From UBA1424 sp041654095 (GTDB taxonomy: Bacteria > Bacillota_I > Bacilli_A > RFN20 > CAG-826): a stretch of 30,889 nucleotides of DNA. The notes under the pieces are model-generated. The model was given only the letters and a program-made list of their open reading frames with translations. It searched no databases and was not told the DNA's origin. This document shows positions 1 through 8,138 of the stretch, one piece after another. How positions within the stretch are numbered: position 1 is the first letter of the stretch; each line of letters starts with the position of its first letter. The translations under genes were made by a program, and so were the position numbers. The DNA lies in assembly GCA_041654095.1 (NCBI GenBank), contig JBAZED010000012.1, forward strand, positions 1 through 30,889. The letters run 5' to 3'.

Positions 1-347
1 TCGGAAAGTAGACTTTCCGCAGCCATGATCATTCCCGGCGTGCAAATTCCGCATTGTGAACCGCCTTCGATATGAAAGGCATCCTTAAGAACTTGATAGC
101 GCTTGGTTCTGGCTAAACCTTCGATTGTCAGAACTTTCTTGCCGCGAACGTTGGCGAGAGGAAAGCAACAGCTGTTGACGACTCTCCCGTCGATGAGGAC
201 TGAGCAAGCTCCGCATTCGCCTTCACCACAGCCTTCTTTTGTACCAGTCAGATGGAAATAATCGCGCAGCACATCGAGCAAGCGCAAGCTGACATCGAGT
301 TCAACGGCGACATCCTGACCGTTTAAATTAAATCTAATATTATTCAT
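1..347 (-). CDS. Molybdenum hydroxylase [2Fe-2S] subunit, second enzyme (partial, 3' end outside window)
   Basis: Small iron-sulfur subunit of a xanthine dehydrogenase-type hydroxylase; it carries electrons from the Mo centre to the FAD subunit in the cytoplasm. It is read leftwards from ATG at 347 (MNNIRFNLNGQDVAVEL) and about 115 residues are visible before the window edge. The plant-type ferredoxin motif is complete (Cys40, Cys45, Cys48, Cys60). The second cluster starts at Cys99-Gly-Ile-Cys102; the closing CxC pair lies outside the window. The start overlaps the stop of the upstream Mo subunit by 8 bases, so the two are probably translationally coupled and belong to the same enzyme. The matching FAD subunit is not seen and would be expected further left. 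It is clearly a paralogue of the 2Fe-2S subunit at 10436-10888, not a copy. Confidence 0.93.
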   Translation of the reverse strand, partial: MNNIRFNLNGQDVAVELDVSLRLLDVLRDYFHLTGTKEGCGEGECGACSVLIDGRVVNSCCFPLANVRGKKVLTIEGLARTKRYQVLKDAFHIEGGSQCGICTPGMIMAAESLLS

Positions 348-2433
348 TTTTCAATAGCTCCATGATGTGCTCTGGGGTGGCCGGAATGCTGTTCACTCTT
401 CGCTTAATGGCATTTTCAATGGCTAAAGCGATGGCTGGGGCACCGCCGACGAGTGTCAATTCGCCGGCTCCTTTGGCGCCGTATGGACCATATGGGAACG
501 GATTATCCATGATGACGGTTTCCATCAGAGGCACATCCATCGTCGTCGGAATGATGTAGTCGGTTAAGTTTTTTTGGCGCAATTTGCCATTTTCGTGGCG
601 CATATATTCTAGATAACCATAAGCCACGCCTTGCGTTATTCCGCCATCGGCTTGCCCGATGATCATTCTCTCATCGATGGCTTTGCCGACATCGTAAACG
701 CTCCAAATTCCTTTTATTTCAACTTCGTAGGTTATCGTTGATATTTCCACTTCGACGACATTGACACCCCACGAATATGCGGGGTAGGCATCGCCGCGCA
801 ATTTGCTTTCGTCCCACTGAATATAATCGGGCTGTTTGTAGTGCTCGATGATCTCCTGAACTTGACCATTTTTCCAATTGTCTTTTAAATTCTGAGCAGC
901 GCGAGCTAATAACCCACCGACAATCATCATCGTCCGCGACGCGACGGTCGGCCCGGAATCGGGTGCTAAATCAGTATCTGGATAATCGAAGACAACTCGG
1001 TCATTGTCGACGCCTAAGGTCATGGCTACGACTCTCTTTAGCGAAGTTTTGGCGCCTTGTCCCATGTCGACGGCGGCAATATGGAGATGGACGATGTCCA
1101 ACTCGTCTTTGACGAGACGTACTTTAGCTTTAATGTGCGTGCTCTCGCCATCGCCGGTAAACCCACACCCATGGAGGAACCAGCTCATGCCGATGCCTTT
1201 ATAGCTTTCGAGTTTGGCATACTCTTTTGTCTTGCGTCGATAATCGGACATTTCCATAGCCTTTGCAATCATGTCTTTCATGATGATCGGGTCGCGGAAA
1301 AGACCGCTTGTCGAGGTCAAATCACCTTGTTTGACCAAATGGCGCAGTCTGAATTCATAAGGATCGATGCCTAAATCCTTGGCGATGTGATTCATGAACA
1401 TCTCAATCGCAAAAATCATCTGCGGCGAACCGAATCCGCGAAAGGCGCCGGTCGGGACGGTATTAGTTATGAAAACGTTACCGGAAACATCGAGATTATC
1501 GATGGTATAGGCATTGGTCACGGCCAGCATGGAGCGCGACAAGACAACGCCGCTGAGGCCGATATAAGCACCGGCGTCTAACTTGACTGTGGCTTTAATT
1601 CCTATCACGTGATTATTTTCATCAATTTTCGCTTCGAGAACAGTTGTCGATGGGTGGCGCTTCGTCGTCACCAGCATATCTTCTTCGCGCTCAAAAATCA
1701 TCTTAATCGGTTTTCTTATTTTGACGGCGGCGGTCGCTAACTGACAAGCTATCGTCGAAGGAAATTCTTCCTTCCCGCCAAAGGCGCCACCGACAGCAGG
1801 CTGCACAACGCGAACTTTGTCGCCGGGATATCCCAAGGTGTTAATAACGGCATTTTTAATGTAATAAGGGCATTGCATCGAACCGATTAAAGTGACTTTA
1901 CCGCCTTCTTCGAGATAAGCCAACATGCCTTGCGGTTCGATGTAGGCTTGTTCTTGATAGCCGGTCTGAAAAGTTTCCGTAATCGTCCGCTTAGCTCTTT
2001 GGGCCGCGCTGGCGAAATCGCCTTTTTGAAACGTTTTGTAGACGGCGCTGTTCACATAATCAAAAACTGGTGTCTCGAGTTCGTAATCGATTTTGATTTG
2101 TTCGATTAAACGATCGATAACTGCTTTGTCGGGTCCGACGACGAGCATGATCGGCTCGCCGATATAGTTGACGCGGTCAACGGCAAAGACCGGCCAATCG
2201 GCGACGATCATCTTGACGTAGTTTTCTTTGAGGATATCGCGGTGGTCGACATAAAAATAGCCATCGGGCAAATCGGGCAAGTTAATATTGAGAATTTTAC
2301 CCTTGGTAATTGTCGAGCGGACCGTCTTGGCGAATAACATGTCGTCGAAAACGATATCTGAGACGTATTTAGCTTGTCCCGAACACTTTTCTTCGTGATC
2401 GACTTTCGGTGTTGATTTGGTAGGATCGAACAT
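340..2433 (-). CDS. Molybdenum hydroxylase Mo-cofactor subunit, second enzyme (xanthine dehydrogenase type)
   Basis: Catalytic subunit of a xanthine dehydrogenase-family enzyme, 697 residues, slightly short for the family because the N-terminal half is compact. Family motifs are present: GGAFGGKE at residues 215-222, RHP around Arg259, GAFRGFGSPQ, and the catalytic base Glu658 in GAKGAGELTLVGG. Glu222 and Arg259 sit where bovine xanthine oxidoreductase has Glu802 and Arg880, which bind the purine, so a purine substrate is likely. Its residues resemble the selenium-dependent xanthine dehydrogenase group, whose Se is a labile ligand and cannot be seen in sequence. The start ATG has AAGGAG six bases upstream, overlapping the ferredoxin stop. 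It precedes and overlaps its own 2Fe-2S subunit. The general family is certain; the substrate is inferred. Confidence 0.92.
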   Translation of the reverse strand: MFDPTKSTPKVDHEEKCSGQAKYVSDIVFDDMLFAKTVRSTITKGKILNINLPDLPDGYFYVDHRDILKENYVKMIVADWPVFAVDRVNYIGEPIMLVVGPDKAVIDRLIEQIKIDYELETPVFDYVNSAVYKTFQKGDFASAAQRAKRTITETFQTGYQEQAYIEPQGMLAYLEEGGKVTLIGSMQCPYYIKNAVINTLGYPGDKVRVVQPAVGGAFGGKEEFPSTIACQLATAAVKIRKPIKMIFEREEDMLVTTKRHPSTTVLEAKIDENNHVIGIKATVKLDAGAYIGLSGVVLSRSMLAVTNAYTIDNLDVSGNVFITNTVPTGAFRGFGSPQMIFAIEMFMNHIAKDLGIDPYEFRLRHLVKQGDLTSTSGLFRDPIIMKDMIAKAMEMSDYRRKTKEYAKLESYKGIGMSWFLHGCGFTGDGESTHIKAKVRLVKDELDIVHLHIAAVDMGQGAKTSLKRVVAMTLGVDNDRVVFDYPDTDLAPDSGPTVASRTMMIVGGLLARAAQNLKDNWKNGQVQEIIEHYKQPDYIQWDESKLRGDAYPAYSWGVNVVEVEISTITYEVEIKGIWSVYDVGKAIDERMIIGQADGGITQGVAYGYLEYMRHENGKLRQKNLTDYIIPTTMDVPLMETVIMDNPFPYGPYGAKGAGELTLVGGAPAIALAIENAIKRRVNSIPATPEHIMELLKNE

Positions 2434-2436
2434 TTC

Positions 2437-2649
2437 TCACTCCTTCTCTTCCATGACGATGGCCCCAGCCGGACATTTGACGGGGCAAAGTCCGCATTGG
2501 AAACACTTCTTTGAATCGAAGGTGATGACGTCTTTCATCTCGATGGCGAAATATGGGCATATCTTAACGCAGAGCAGGCAGCGGATGCATTTCTCGGGAA
2601 TTAAGTAAGGAGTGTTACCTTCATAGCGGACTTTATTGACAAGTTGTAT
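2437..2649 (-). CDS. Small 2x[4Fe-4S] ferredoxin, split PreA C-terminal-like, non-canonical AUA start (or frameshift product)
   Basis: A 70-residue ferredoxin with two classical 4Fe-4S motifs: Cys21-x2-Cys24-x2-Cys27-x3-Cys31-Pro and Cys49-x2-Cys52-x2-Cys55-x3-Cys59-Pro. It lies between a PreA-like TIM-barrel flavoprotein gene and a Mo subunit gene. In E. coli PreA the same kind of ferredoxin is the C-terminal domain of one polypeptide, so this is probably its electron-transfer partner. The frame has no ATG, GTG or TTG between its upstream stop (2716) and the first cysteine. A perfect AGGAGG at 2658-2663 lies eight bases before an in-frame ATA, taken here as the start; ATC at 2655 is too close. 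Alternatively a -1 slip at AAA before the preA TAG would fuse the two proteins. The cysteine motifs make the coding call firm; the start is uncertain. Confidence 0.85.
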   Translation of the reverse strand: MQLVNKVRYEGNTPYLIPEKCIRCLLCVKICPYFAIEMKDVITFDSKKCFQCGLCPVKCPAGAIVMEEKE

Positions 2650-2657
2650 ATCGATGA

Positions 2658-2663
2658 CCTCCT
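2658..2663 (-). promoter_or_regulatory. Perfect AGGAGG ribosome binding site for the ferredoxin without a normal start codon
   Basis: The minus strand reads AGGAGG here, 15 bases after the TAG of the PreA-like gene. The only in-frame initiator-like codons downstream are ATC (2 bases away) and ATA (8 bases away). Spacing favours ATA at 2649. This site argues for separate initiation of the ferredoxin rather than only a frameshift fusion. Confidence 0.7.
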
Positions 2664-2678
2664 GAATCGACGAGAAGC

Positions 2679-3527
2679 CTATTTTTCGAGGGCTTTCGGC
2701 AAGTCTTCGATGATTTTAGCGTAGAGTTGTTTGCCTTTTAAGAGGGCTGCAGAGAGCATTTGCACGCCGCTCGCGCCGGCTAAAAGGAATTCGATAACAT
2801 CATCTGCGGATGAAATGCCGCCGACGCCGATGACCGTTAACGACGGCTCGGCTTGTTTAATGGTGTAGACAGTCGCTAAAGCGAGGTTTTTGATGACCGG
2901 GCCGCTCGTCCAGACAAAACCTTTGTCGTTGCCGTAGATGATGCGCCGCTTTTTAATATCGATTTTCATCGTCGGACCTAGGGAATTGACAGCCACGACG
3001 CCGCTCGCGCCGGCCTCTTTAATGGCGTGAGCGAATCCTGACGGATCAGGAATGTGCGGACTGATTTTCATATAGAGCGGTTTCTTGGTGTGCTTGCGAA
3101 TTGTCCGCACCGTCTCGGCGATGACCGAATGGTTGTTTCCCACATAGTGAGTCGACACTTCAAAGGCATCCGCAAAACGATCTAATAACGGAATTAAAAC
3201 ATCCATGTCTTCTTTGCTGTAACCGACGCTGATAATCAAGGGACGGCCATCGTTTTTGGCGACAAATTTCGGTAAGAATTCCTCAATCCATTTCTCCTTG
3301 TTATATTCGCTCCAAAGCTCGCTGTTCATGATGTATTCGCGATCGCCGTAAATGCAGGGCTTCGGAATATGAGCGTCTTTGGTCGAAATGGTCTTCGTGA
3401 CGATTGCTCCGCAGCCCGCTTCTTTCATAAAAAGAAGTTTATCGGTGTCACCGACTAACGGCCCGGCGGCGGGCATGAGCGGATTGGCGAGGACGAGCCC
3501 GTCGAATTTTGTTGATAAATCCATCAT
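2679..3527 (-). CDS. PreA-like dihydroorotate/dihydropyrimidine dehydrogenase-family flavoprotein, catalytic Cys missing
   Basis: A 282-residue FMN TIM-barrel protein of the dihydroorotate dehydrogenase/PreA family; it begins with the usual GLVLANPLMPAAGP strand and ends with GVGGISSADDVIEFLLAGAS, the phosphate-binding end of the barrel. The family loop normally reading N-x-S-C-P-N/H is replaced by Ser125-Thr-His-Tyr128 (AFEVSTHYVGNN), so both the FMN/substrate Asn and the catalytic Cys appear changed. The Lys of the next strand is kept (Lys154, MKISPHI). It therefore may not reduce uracil in the standard way. In purine-degrading clusters the comparable position is held by YgfK, which has a related barrel. 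The ATG overlaps the ssnA stop as ATGA; a second ATG follows directly. Next gene is the ferredoxin. The fold is confident; the reaction is unknown. Confidence 0.85.
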   Translation of the reverse strand: MMDLSTKFDGLVLANPLMPAAGPLVGDTDKLLFMKEAGCGAIVTKTISTKDAHIPKPCIYGDREYIMNSELWSEYNKEKWIEEFLPKFVAKNDGRPLIISVGYSKEDMDVLIPLLDRFADAFEVSTHYVGNNHSVIAETVRTIRKHTKKPLYMKISPHIPDPSGFAHAIKEAGASGVVAVNSLGPTMKIDIKKRRIIYGNDKGFVWTSGPVIKNLALATVYTIKQAEPSLTVIGVGGISSADDVIEFLLAGASGVQMLSAALLKGKQLYAKIIEDLPKALEK

Positions 3528-4828
3528 TTTTCTCCTTTGATTCTATTCCATAGTTGTTCAGCGACGATCGGGCTTTTCCGATAGTCGGCGATCAACTTTT
3601 GACTGGTCAGTTCGTAATTCGCGACGAGTTGCTGGCCGGCGACGAAGACATCGCGCGGTTTAAAAGCGTGCATCAAACCATAAAAGAGGTGGCCGAAGGC
3701 ATTATGGCTATTGAACTCGGTCGGAGCGGCATAAGGCACGAGCAGGAAGTCGGCTTCGTATCCGTTTTCAATCCGACCCAACTTGACTCCTAAAAGACGA
3801 GAGGCATATTCATAACCATGATTAATCATCTCAAGCAGCTGTCCTAAGCAAAAAGCCGTCGGCGATCGATGGAGGAGGTGCTGAGAATAGAGGACATTGA
3901 GATATTCATTCGCCATTCCAGTCGATAAGCCATCGTTGCCGACCATCACCGGCAATCCCTTGTCTTTAAATTTGACGACATCGGGAAGCCCCACGGCATT
4001 ATTCATGTTTGACGTGACATTGACGACGATTGAAGCCTTGCGCTTTTTGATAATATCGAGTTCGGCATCATTAACGTGGACGCAGTGGATGAGCAAGCTG
4101 TCTTCATTGATTAATCCGTGGCGGTCCAGCCGTTCAATCGCCCTCTCATGATATTTAGTTAGGCAGTCGGCTTCGTCCATCTCGCTTTCGGCGACGTGAA
4201 TGTGAATCGGCGCCCCCCCTAAATTCTCGCCAACGGCTTTAAGCGTGCCTTCGGAAAGGCTCATCGAGGCGTGAAGTCCAAATAATCCCGCGGTAAAGGG
4301 CGTTTTAAAATTCTTGATGAAAGCAGCGTTCTCTTTAACCGCCTCACGAATATCAAAGCGGTCGCTAACTTCGAAGGCGAACAAGGCGCGGAGTCCCGCT
4401 TCATCGCAGACGGCTTTTTTAAGAGAAGCTAAAGAGCCGGCGATTTCCTTGCCGCTGGCGTGGTGGTCGATTAACGTCGTGATACCGTTGCGCATGAAGT
4501 CGGCAGCGGCGACGATACCGCTATAATATGAGGTTTCGTTGTCGATGTGCCGGTCGAGCTTCCACCACATCTGATCGAGAATCTCTTGAAAGTTTTTGGG
4601 GTGAAAAGGCAGCGCTAATCCTCGCGCAAAAGTCGAGTAGATGTGAGTGTGGGCGCACAATAACCCTGGCATGAGCAATGCGCCTTGAGCGTCGATGATT
4701 TCAAAGCCTTCGTCGACGAAGTCTTCCATTGCGCCAACCTTTAAAATACGATAATCAAAAATGATAAAAGCATTGTCAAAAAAACTGGCAAAATCATATA
4801 TTTTCGCGTTGATTATGGCTTTTTTCAT
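3524..4828 (-). CDS. ssnA: SsnA-type putative aminohydrolase
   Basis: Metal-dependent aminohydrolase of the amidohydrolase superfamily, 434 residues from the chosen start, matching the SsnA family found with selenium-dependent molybdenum hydroxylases and anaerobic purine breakdown. It has the first metal motif His60-Thr-His62 (GLLCAHTHIYS), a central HIHVAESEMDEADC segment, a LLIHCVHVND strand and the metal Asp in VMVGNDGLSTGM. These are the chlorohydrolase/guanine deaminase-type signatures, so deamination of a purine-derived intermediate is plausible, but the substrate is not proven for the family. The ATG at 4828 overlaps the hydantoinase stop as ATGA, which is why it is preferred to an in-frame start 24 bases upstream. 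It overlaps the PreA-like gene downstream by 4 bases, so these genes are translationally coupled. Confidence 0.9.
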   Translation of the reverse strand: MKKAIINAKIYDFASFFDNAFIIFDYRILKVGAMEDFVDEGFEIIDAQGALLMPGLLCAHTHIYSTFARGLALPFHPKNFQEILDQMWWKLDRHIDNETSYYSGIVAAADFMRNGITTLIDHHASGKEIAGSLASLKKAVCDEAGLRALFAFEVSDRFDIREAVKENAAFIKNFKTPFTAGLFGLHASMSLSEGTLKAVGENLGGAPIHIHVAESEMDEADCLTKYHERAIERLDRHGLINEDSLLIHCVHVNDAELDIIKKRKASIVVNVTSNMNNAVGLPDVVKFKDKGLPVMVGNDGLSTGMANEYLNVLYSQHLLHRSPTAFCLGQLLEMINHGYEYASRLLGVKLGRIENGYEADFLLVPYAAPTEFNSHNAFGHLFYGLMHAFKPRDVFVAGQQLVANYELTSQKLIADYRKSPIVAEQLWNRIKGEK

Positions 4829-6132
4829 ACGATATCCCGCCCTTTGATCCATTTGCCTTGCCCGCCGATATAGGCGCGGTTTTTAATGACGAACTGACCG
4901 CGCACCATCGTCGATAGAACTTGCCCGTGCGATGGTTGTCCGATGTAAAGAGAGTAATCGGCGTTGCCGTGCTGATCTAAAATCAAGCTGCGCGGCTCAG
5001 GTTTAAAAAGGAGCAAATCGGCATCGTTTCCGACTTTGATTTCACCCTTGCCGGTCAAGCCTTGAATGCGGGCGATATTCGCCGTCATCTTGTTGATTGC
5101 GGCATCGCCGAGGTGGTGGCGCATAATCGTGAAGGAGTGTTCGACGCCGCCGATGCCAAGCGGCATTTCAAAGAGCATTTTGCCCTTTTTATCCGCGACG
5201 TTAAATGCGCAGTGATCAGTGCCGATCGTGTCGATGTATTTTTGATTGATGAACAATAACTTGCGACCGACAAAGTCGCGAAGCGGAGGAGCAAAAGAAT
5301 ATAGGTAGCCATCCTCGCGCTGCAAGTCTTCGTTGGTAAAAGTAAAATACTGCGGGCAACTTTCGACGAAGAAACGCTTATTGAGAATGTCGCTGTAGTT
5401 TTCAATAAGGGCTTCTAGAGTGTGTCCATCACTTAAGTGGACCATATAGAGTTTGCCGCCGTGGACGCGGACTAATTCGGCGAGTTTCAAGGCTTCCGTA
5501 CGCTCCGCTTCCGAAGAGCGGCTAATCGGCAAATCTTGATACGTAAACTCTCTGTCCAAGCGGATGAGATCATCATTTTCGACGTGAGCCAACAATAAAA
5601 AATGATATTTGTCGGACAACTTTAAAAGCTTGATGATGTCGTCATCATAAGTGCGGCGCCCGGAATCGGAATAGGTCGTAAATAATTTCAGAGTGTGGAT
5701 GTCGAGACTCTTCATCTTTTTAACAAATTCTTCTAAGTCGCCGGTCGGGTTTTTGATACACGCGTGGAGGCGGAAATCGACCACTGATTTTTTAGCTAAA
5801 GCGAGGCGCTTATCGAAAGCGACTTGCAGTTCTTCGGCATTGGCGGCCGGATCCAAAAAGTCGACAATCGAGGTGACTCCGCCATAGGCGGCTGCGACGG
5901 TGCCGTGATAAAAATCATCGACCGATTTTATTTTGCCCAAGTCTAGCTCGAAGTGAACGTGAGGATCGATGACACCCGGTAATACTTCTAAACCATCGGC
6001 GTCCGCCACTTCGTTCGCATCCAAAAAATCTTCGCTGATCAACGCGATCTCGCCTTTATCGATATAGAGGTTGCGCGTTTCCCAATGACCGTTGATGTAG
6101 AGCTTTCCGTTCATGATCGCATAATCGTACAT
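4825..6132 (-). CDS. hydA: Dihydropyrimidinase/hydantoinase-family hydrolase
   Basis: Cyclic amidohydrolase opening a dihydropyrimidine, hydantoin or similar ring, 435 residues, cytoplasmic. Binuclear metal ligands are visible: His58-x-His60 (DPHVHFEL), the lysine expected to be carbamylated (Lys149 in HTLKLFTTYS), His183 (LAHVEND), His232 (MVHLSD) and Asp306 (GTDHCAF). The combination with xdh, ssnA and carbamate kinase is that of HydA/HyuA in anaerobic purine and uric-acid degradation clusters, where ring opening follows hydroxylation. Other cyclic substrates, such as allantoin-like ureides, cannot be excluded. The start has AGAGGTG seven bases upstream and sits four bases after the stop of the NTPase gene; its end overlaps ssnA by 4 bases. 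Confidence 0.9.
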   Translation of the reverse strand: MYDYAIMNGKLYINGHWETRNLYIDKGEIALISEDFLDANEVADADGLEVLPGVIDPHVHFELDLGKIKSVDDFYHGTVAAAYGGVTSIVDFLDPAANAEELQVAFDKRLALAKKSVVDFRLHACIKNPTGDLEEFVKKMKSLDIHTLKLFTTYSDSGRRTYDDDIIKLLKLSDKYHFLLLAHVENDDLIRLDREFTYQDLPISRSSEAERTEALKLAELVRVHGGKLYMVHLSDGHTLEALIENYSDILNKRFFVESCPQYFTFTNEDLQREDGYLYSFAPPLRDFVGRKLLFINQKYIDTIGTDHCAFNVADKKGKMLFEMPLGIGGVEHSFTIMRHHLGDAAINKMTANIARIQGLTGKGEIKVGNDADLLLFKPEPRSLILDQHGNADYSLYIGQPSHGQVLSTMVRGQFVIKNRAYIGGQGKWIKGRDIV

Positions 6133-6136
6133 GGTT

Positions 6137-6622
6137 CTACACCTCTTTCTGAGCTATTAATAGTTCATAGTCTTGTATCGCGAAATACTTTACAACTGGT
6201 TGGACGAGGTCTTCGCGAACGGCGATGACGAGGTCGAGGCCGCTTTCGATGATTTTTTTCAAGGTGTTGTGGTATCCTCCGCCGTTGAGTTCGAGCACTC
6301 CGACTTCGTCGAGATAGATCGGAGATATTCTACTTGCAATTAATTCGTCAGCGACTATTTCGACGAGTCCGAGCAAATCGAGATTAAGGTAGTAAGGTCC
6401 GAATTTCGCAGCTCTTTTGAAATCCTCGTGATAGTACTGTTGGTGAACCATCCAGAGAAGTTCATTTTTGTTCGATAAACGCATGAGGTTGAAGCCGTAA
6501 ATATTCTTGTCCTGCGTTTTTTTGATAGCCACGAAGCCATCGCCCGAAAGCGTGACTTCGTGGTGTTTCAATAATGTTGTGGTTTTACCGGAATCAATCT
6601 TTCCAGTAACAATCGTCACCAT
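6137..6622 (-). CDS. THEP1-like P-loop NTPase in the molybdenum hydroxylase operon
   Basis: A 161-residue P-loop NTPase. The Walker A motif GKIDSGKTT lies at residues 7-15 and a Walker B-like strand ends in YLDEVGVLEL around residue 103, the pattern of the THEP1/NTPase_1 and DUF2478 group of small nucleoside triphosphatases. Related genes occur beside molybdenum hydroxylase genes, which suggests a role in cofactor maturation or insertion, but no biochemical role can be read from the sequence. The start is fixed because the P-loop begins at residue 7. It overlaps the end of xdhC by 29 bases and is followed four bases later by the hydantoinase gene, so it is part of the operon. No membrane segment or signal peptide is visible. 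Confidence 0.8.
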   Translation of the reverse strand: MVTIVTGKIDSGKTTTLLKHHEVTLSGDGFVAIKKTQDKNIYGFNLMRLSNKNELLWMVHQQYYHEDFKRAAKFGPYYLNLDLLGLVEIVADELIASRISPIYLDEVGVLELNGGGYHNTLKKIIESGLDLVIAVREDLVQPVVKYFAIQDYELLIAQKEV

Positions 6623-7436
6623 CGAGATTTTCCCTCATGTGCTTGATGTCGGTCCGGCCGTGATAGAGGGCGAGGATTTCCGAAGAAATCGAGACGGCGA
6701 TGTCTTCAGGAGTGTTGCCGCCTAGATTGAGGCCGATCGGCGAATAGAAACTAGATAAATCGACATCTTTTCCGAATGATGCATATGTCCTTTCCAAATA
6801 GGTTTTTATCTTTTCGGTCGAACAGAGCATACCGACATACTTGGGTTGCAGTTTGTCGGTCAGTATCTTGTTGAGGACGTGGTAATCGTTGGTGTGCGAA
6901 GGTGTGCAAACGACGACGTAACTGCCTTCGCGAATACCATTTTTCGTGATGTAATCCACAAACGGCATATTAAATTTTTGATCCGCGCCTTCGAATTTTT
7001 CAATGATCGGAGCCCGCTCATCGATGACGATGACGAAAAAGCCGAGGGGTCTGATTGCCTTGGCTAGGGCCGCGCCGACATGGCCCCCTCCGAAAATATA
7101 GACGTACTGCCGCGGTCCGACAAATTCGTAGAACAAAGTGACGATGCCACCACAAGCCATCGGCAGAGTTTTGGTTTCGGGAATGACCCGGCCTTCGCTC
7201 AGATAATAGCGCTCGGTGAGATGCGAGCGGCCCTTGATAATCTCGCGGCATTTTTCGACCGCATAGAATTCCAAGGCCCCACCTCCGACCGTGCCGAAAA
7301 AGTGATGGTCTTCGGTGACGATCATCTTCTTGCCGACATCGACTGGTCCGGCCCCGCTTTTCTCGGTGGCCGTGACGATGACGAAATCGATGCCCTGCCG
7401 CTTGAACTCGATAATTTTATCGTACAGGTCGCTCAT
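6594..7436 (-). CDS. xdhC: XdhC/CoxI-family molybdenum hydroxylase maturation factor
   Basis: Accessory protein that binds molybdenum cofactor and promotes its sulfuration (or selenation) and insertion into the Mo subunit; not part of the finished enzyme. The 280-residue protein has the N-terminal XdhC/CoxI domain (residues about 10-75, with TEKSGAGPVDVGKKM and FGTVGGGALEF) and a C-terminal Rossmann domain starting at VYIFGGGHVGAALAKAI (about 120-250). E. coli YqeB, the maturation factor for the Se-dependent enzymes, is longer and shares the XdhC-like part, so this gene could serve either hydroxylase here. It has AGAGGAG just before the ATG and follows the membrane protein gene by 9 bases; it overlaps the NTPase gene by 29 bases. 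Confidence 0.9.
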   Translation of the reverse strand: MSDLYDKIIEFKRQGIDFVIVTATEKSGAGPVDVGKKMIVTEDHHFFGTVGGGALEFYAVEKCREIIKGRSHLTERYYLSEGRVIPETKTLPMACGGIVTLFYEFVGPRQYVYIFGGGHVGAALAKAIRPLGFFVIVIDERAPIIEKFEGADQKFNMPFVDYITKNGIREGSYVVVCTPSHTNDYHVLNKILTDKLQPKYVGMLCSTEKIKTYLERTYASFGKDVDLSSFYSPIGLNLGGNTPEDIAVSISSEILALYHGRTDIKHMRENLDGDDCYWKD

Positions 7437-7445
7437 GTCGCTCCT

Positions 7446-8126
7446 CTAGCGTATAACGACGGCTAAGACCGCTCCCACCAAAGCAAGTGGCGAAAGCACG
7501 TACATAATCCATTCCGGACCCTTGATGGTAATCCCTTTGTGGGCGAGGAAGAATGAAACGAGGCGATAGATGGCATATATGACACCTAAAATCAGAAATT
7601 CATAGCCCCCATTTACAAAGATGAATGAGAGGATGCCCGCGGCGTCTTTCAGCTGGTTCGGCAAATTGCCGGTAATACCGTAATTGATGGCTTGATTGAC
7701 GAGGAATAAGCCCCGCCACGCGACGATGGCAAAAGCCAAGATGCCGACTTGGAGGAGGGTTGATTTAACGGCTGTCGTCTTGCGATCAAATAAGTAGCTG
7801 AGGCCAAACACGATCAAAGACTGGAGAACGATGGAAATCATCGGATTGATGACTTTAATCGGACCAGCGGGCGGAAGTGGCATCAATAAATTGATGGCCT
7901 TGATGGCAGCGGCGATTAAGCCGACATAGAGGATGACAGTTTTCTTGTCGGTATTGCGAAAGGCCCAATACATCAGGGTCGCGCCAATCGGGAACATGAC
8001 GAGTCCCGAGACCATCGACGGAAGCCAGTGGAGCAAATAGCCGATCGTGGCTTCGAGCAAGCCCCAAATAGCTCCGAACAAAACGACGGTTAAGATTGTG
8101 TGTAGAATTGTGTTTTTCTGTTTCAT
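7446..8126 (-). CDS. Unrecognised multi-pass membrane protein of the hydroxylase operon
   Basis: A 226-residue hydrophobic protein that I do not recognise. About six membrane helices are visible: near residues 10-30 (starting FGAIWGLLEATIGYLLHW), 38-55, 64-82, 95-112, 123-142 and 165-190, with a last one at 205-225 ending in VIR. The loops are short and carry Lys/Arg, and there is no signal peptide cleavage site or nucleotide-binding motif. The size and the Gly/Ala/Pro-rich helices recall small integral transporter components such as ECF S-components, but this is only a resemblance. It lies inside the operon between the Mo subunit (12-base gap holding AAAGGAG) and xdhC (9-base gap), so it probably serves uptake of the substrate or of molybdate/cofactor, or anchors the enzyme. 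Confidence 0.75.
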   Translation of the reverse strand: MKQKNTILHTILTVVLFGAIWGLLEATIGYLLHWLPSMVSGLVMFPIGATLMYWAFRNTDKKTVILYVGLIAAAIKAINLLMPLPPAGPIKVINPMISIVLQSLIVFGLSYLFDRKTTAVKSTLLQVGILAFAIVAWRGLFLVNQAINYGITGNLPNQLKDAAGILSFIFVNGGYEFLILGVIYAIYRLVSFFLAHKGITIKGPEWIMYVLSPLALVGAVLAVVIR

Positions 8127-8138
8127 AAGAAATCTCCT

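Noticed and set aside
2369..2560. Minus-strand open frame across the ferredoxin/Mo subunit junction
   Set aside because: It overlaps the cysteine-rich ferredoxin in another frame, which is the real gene.
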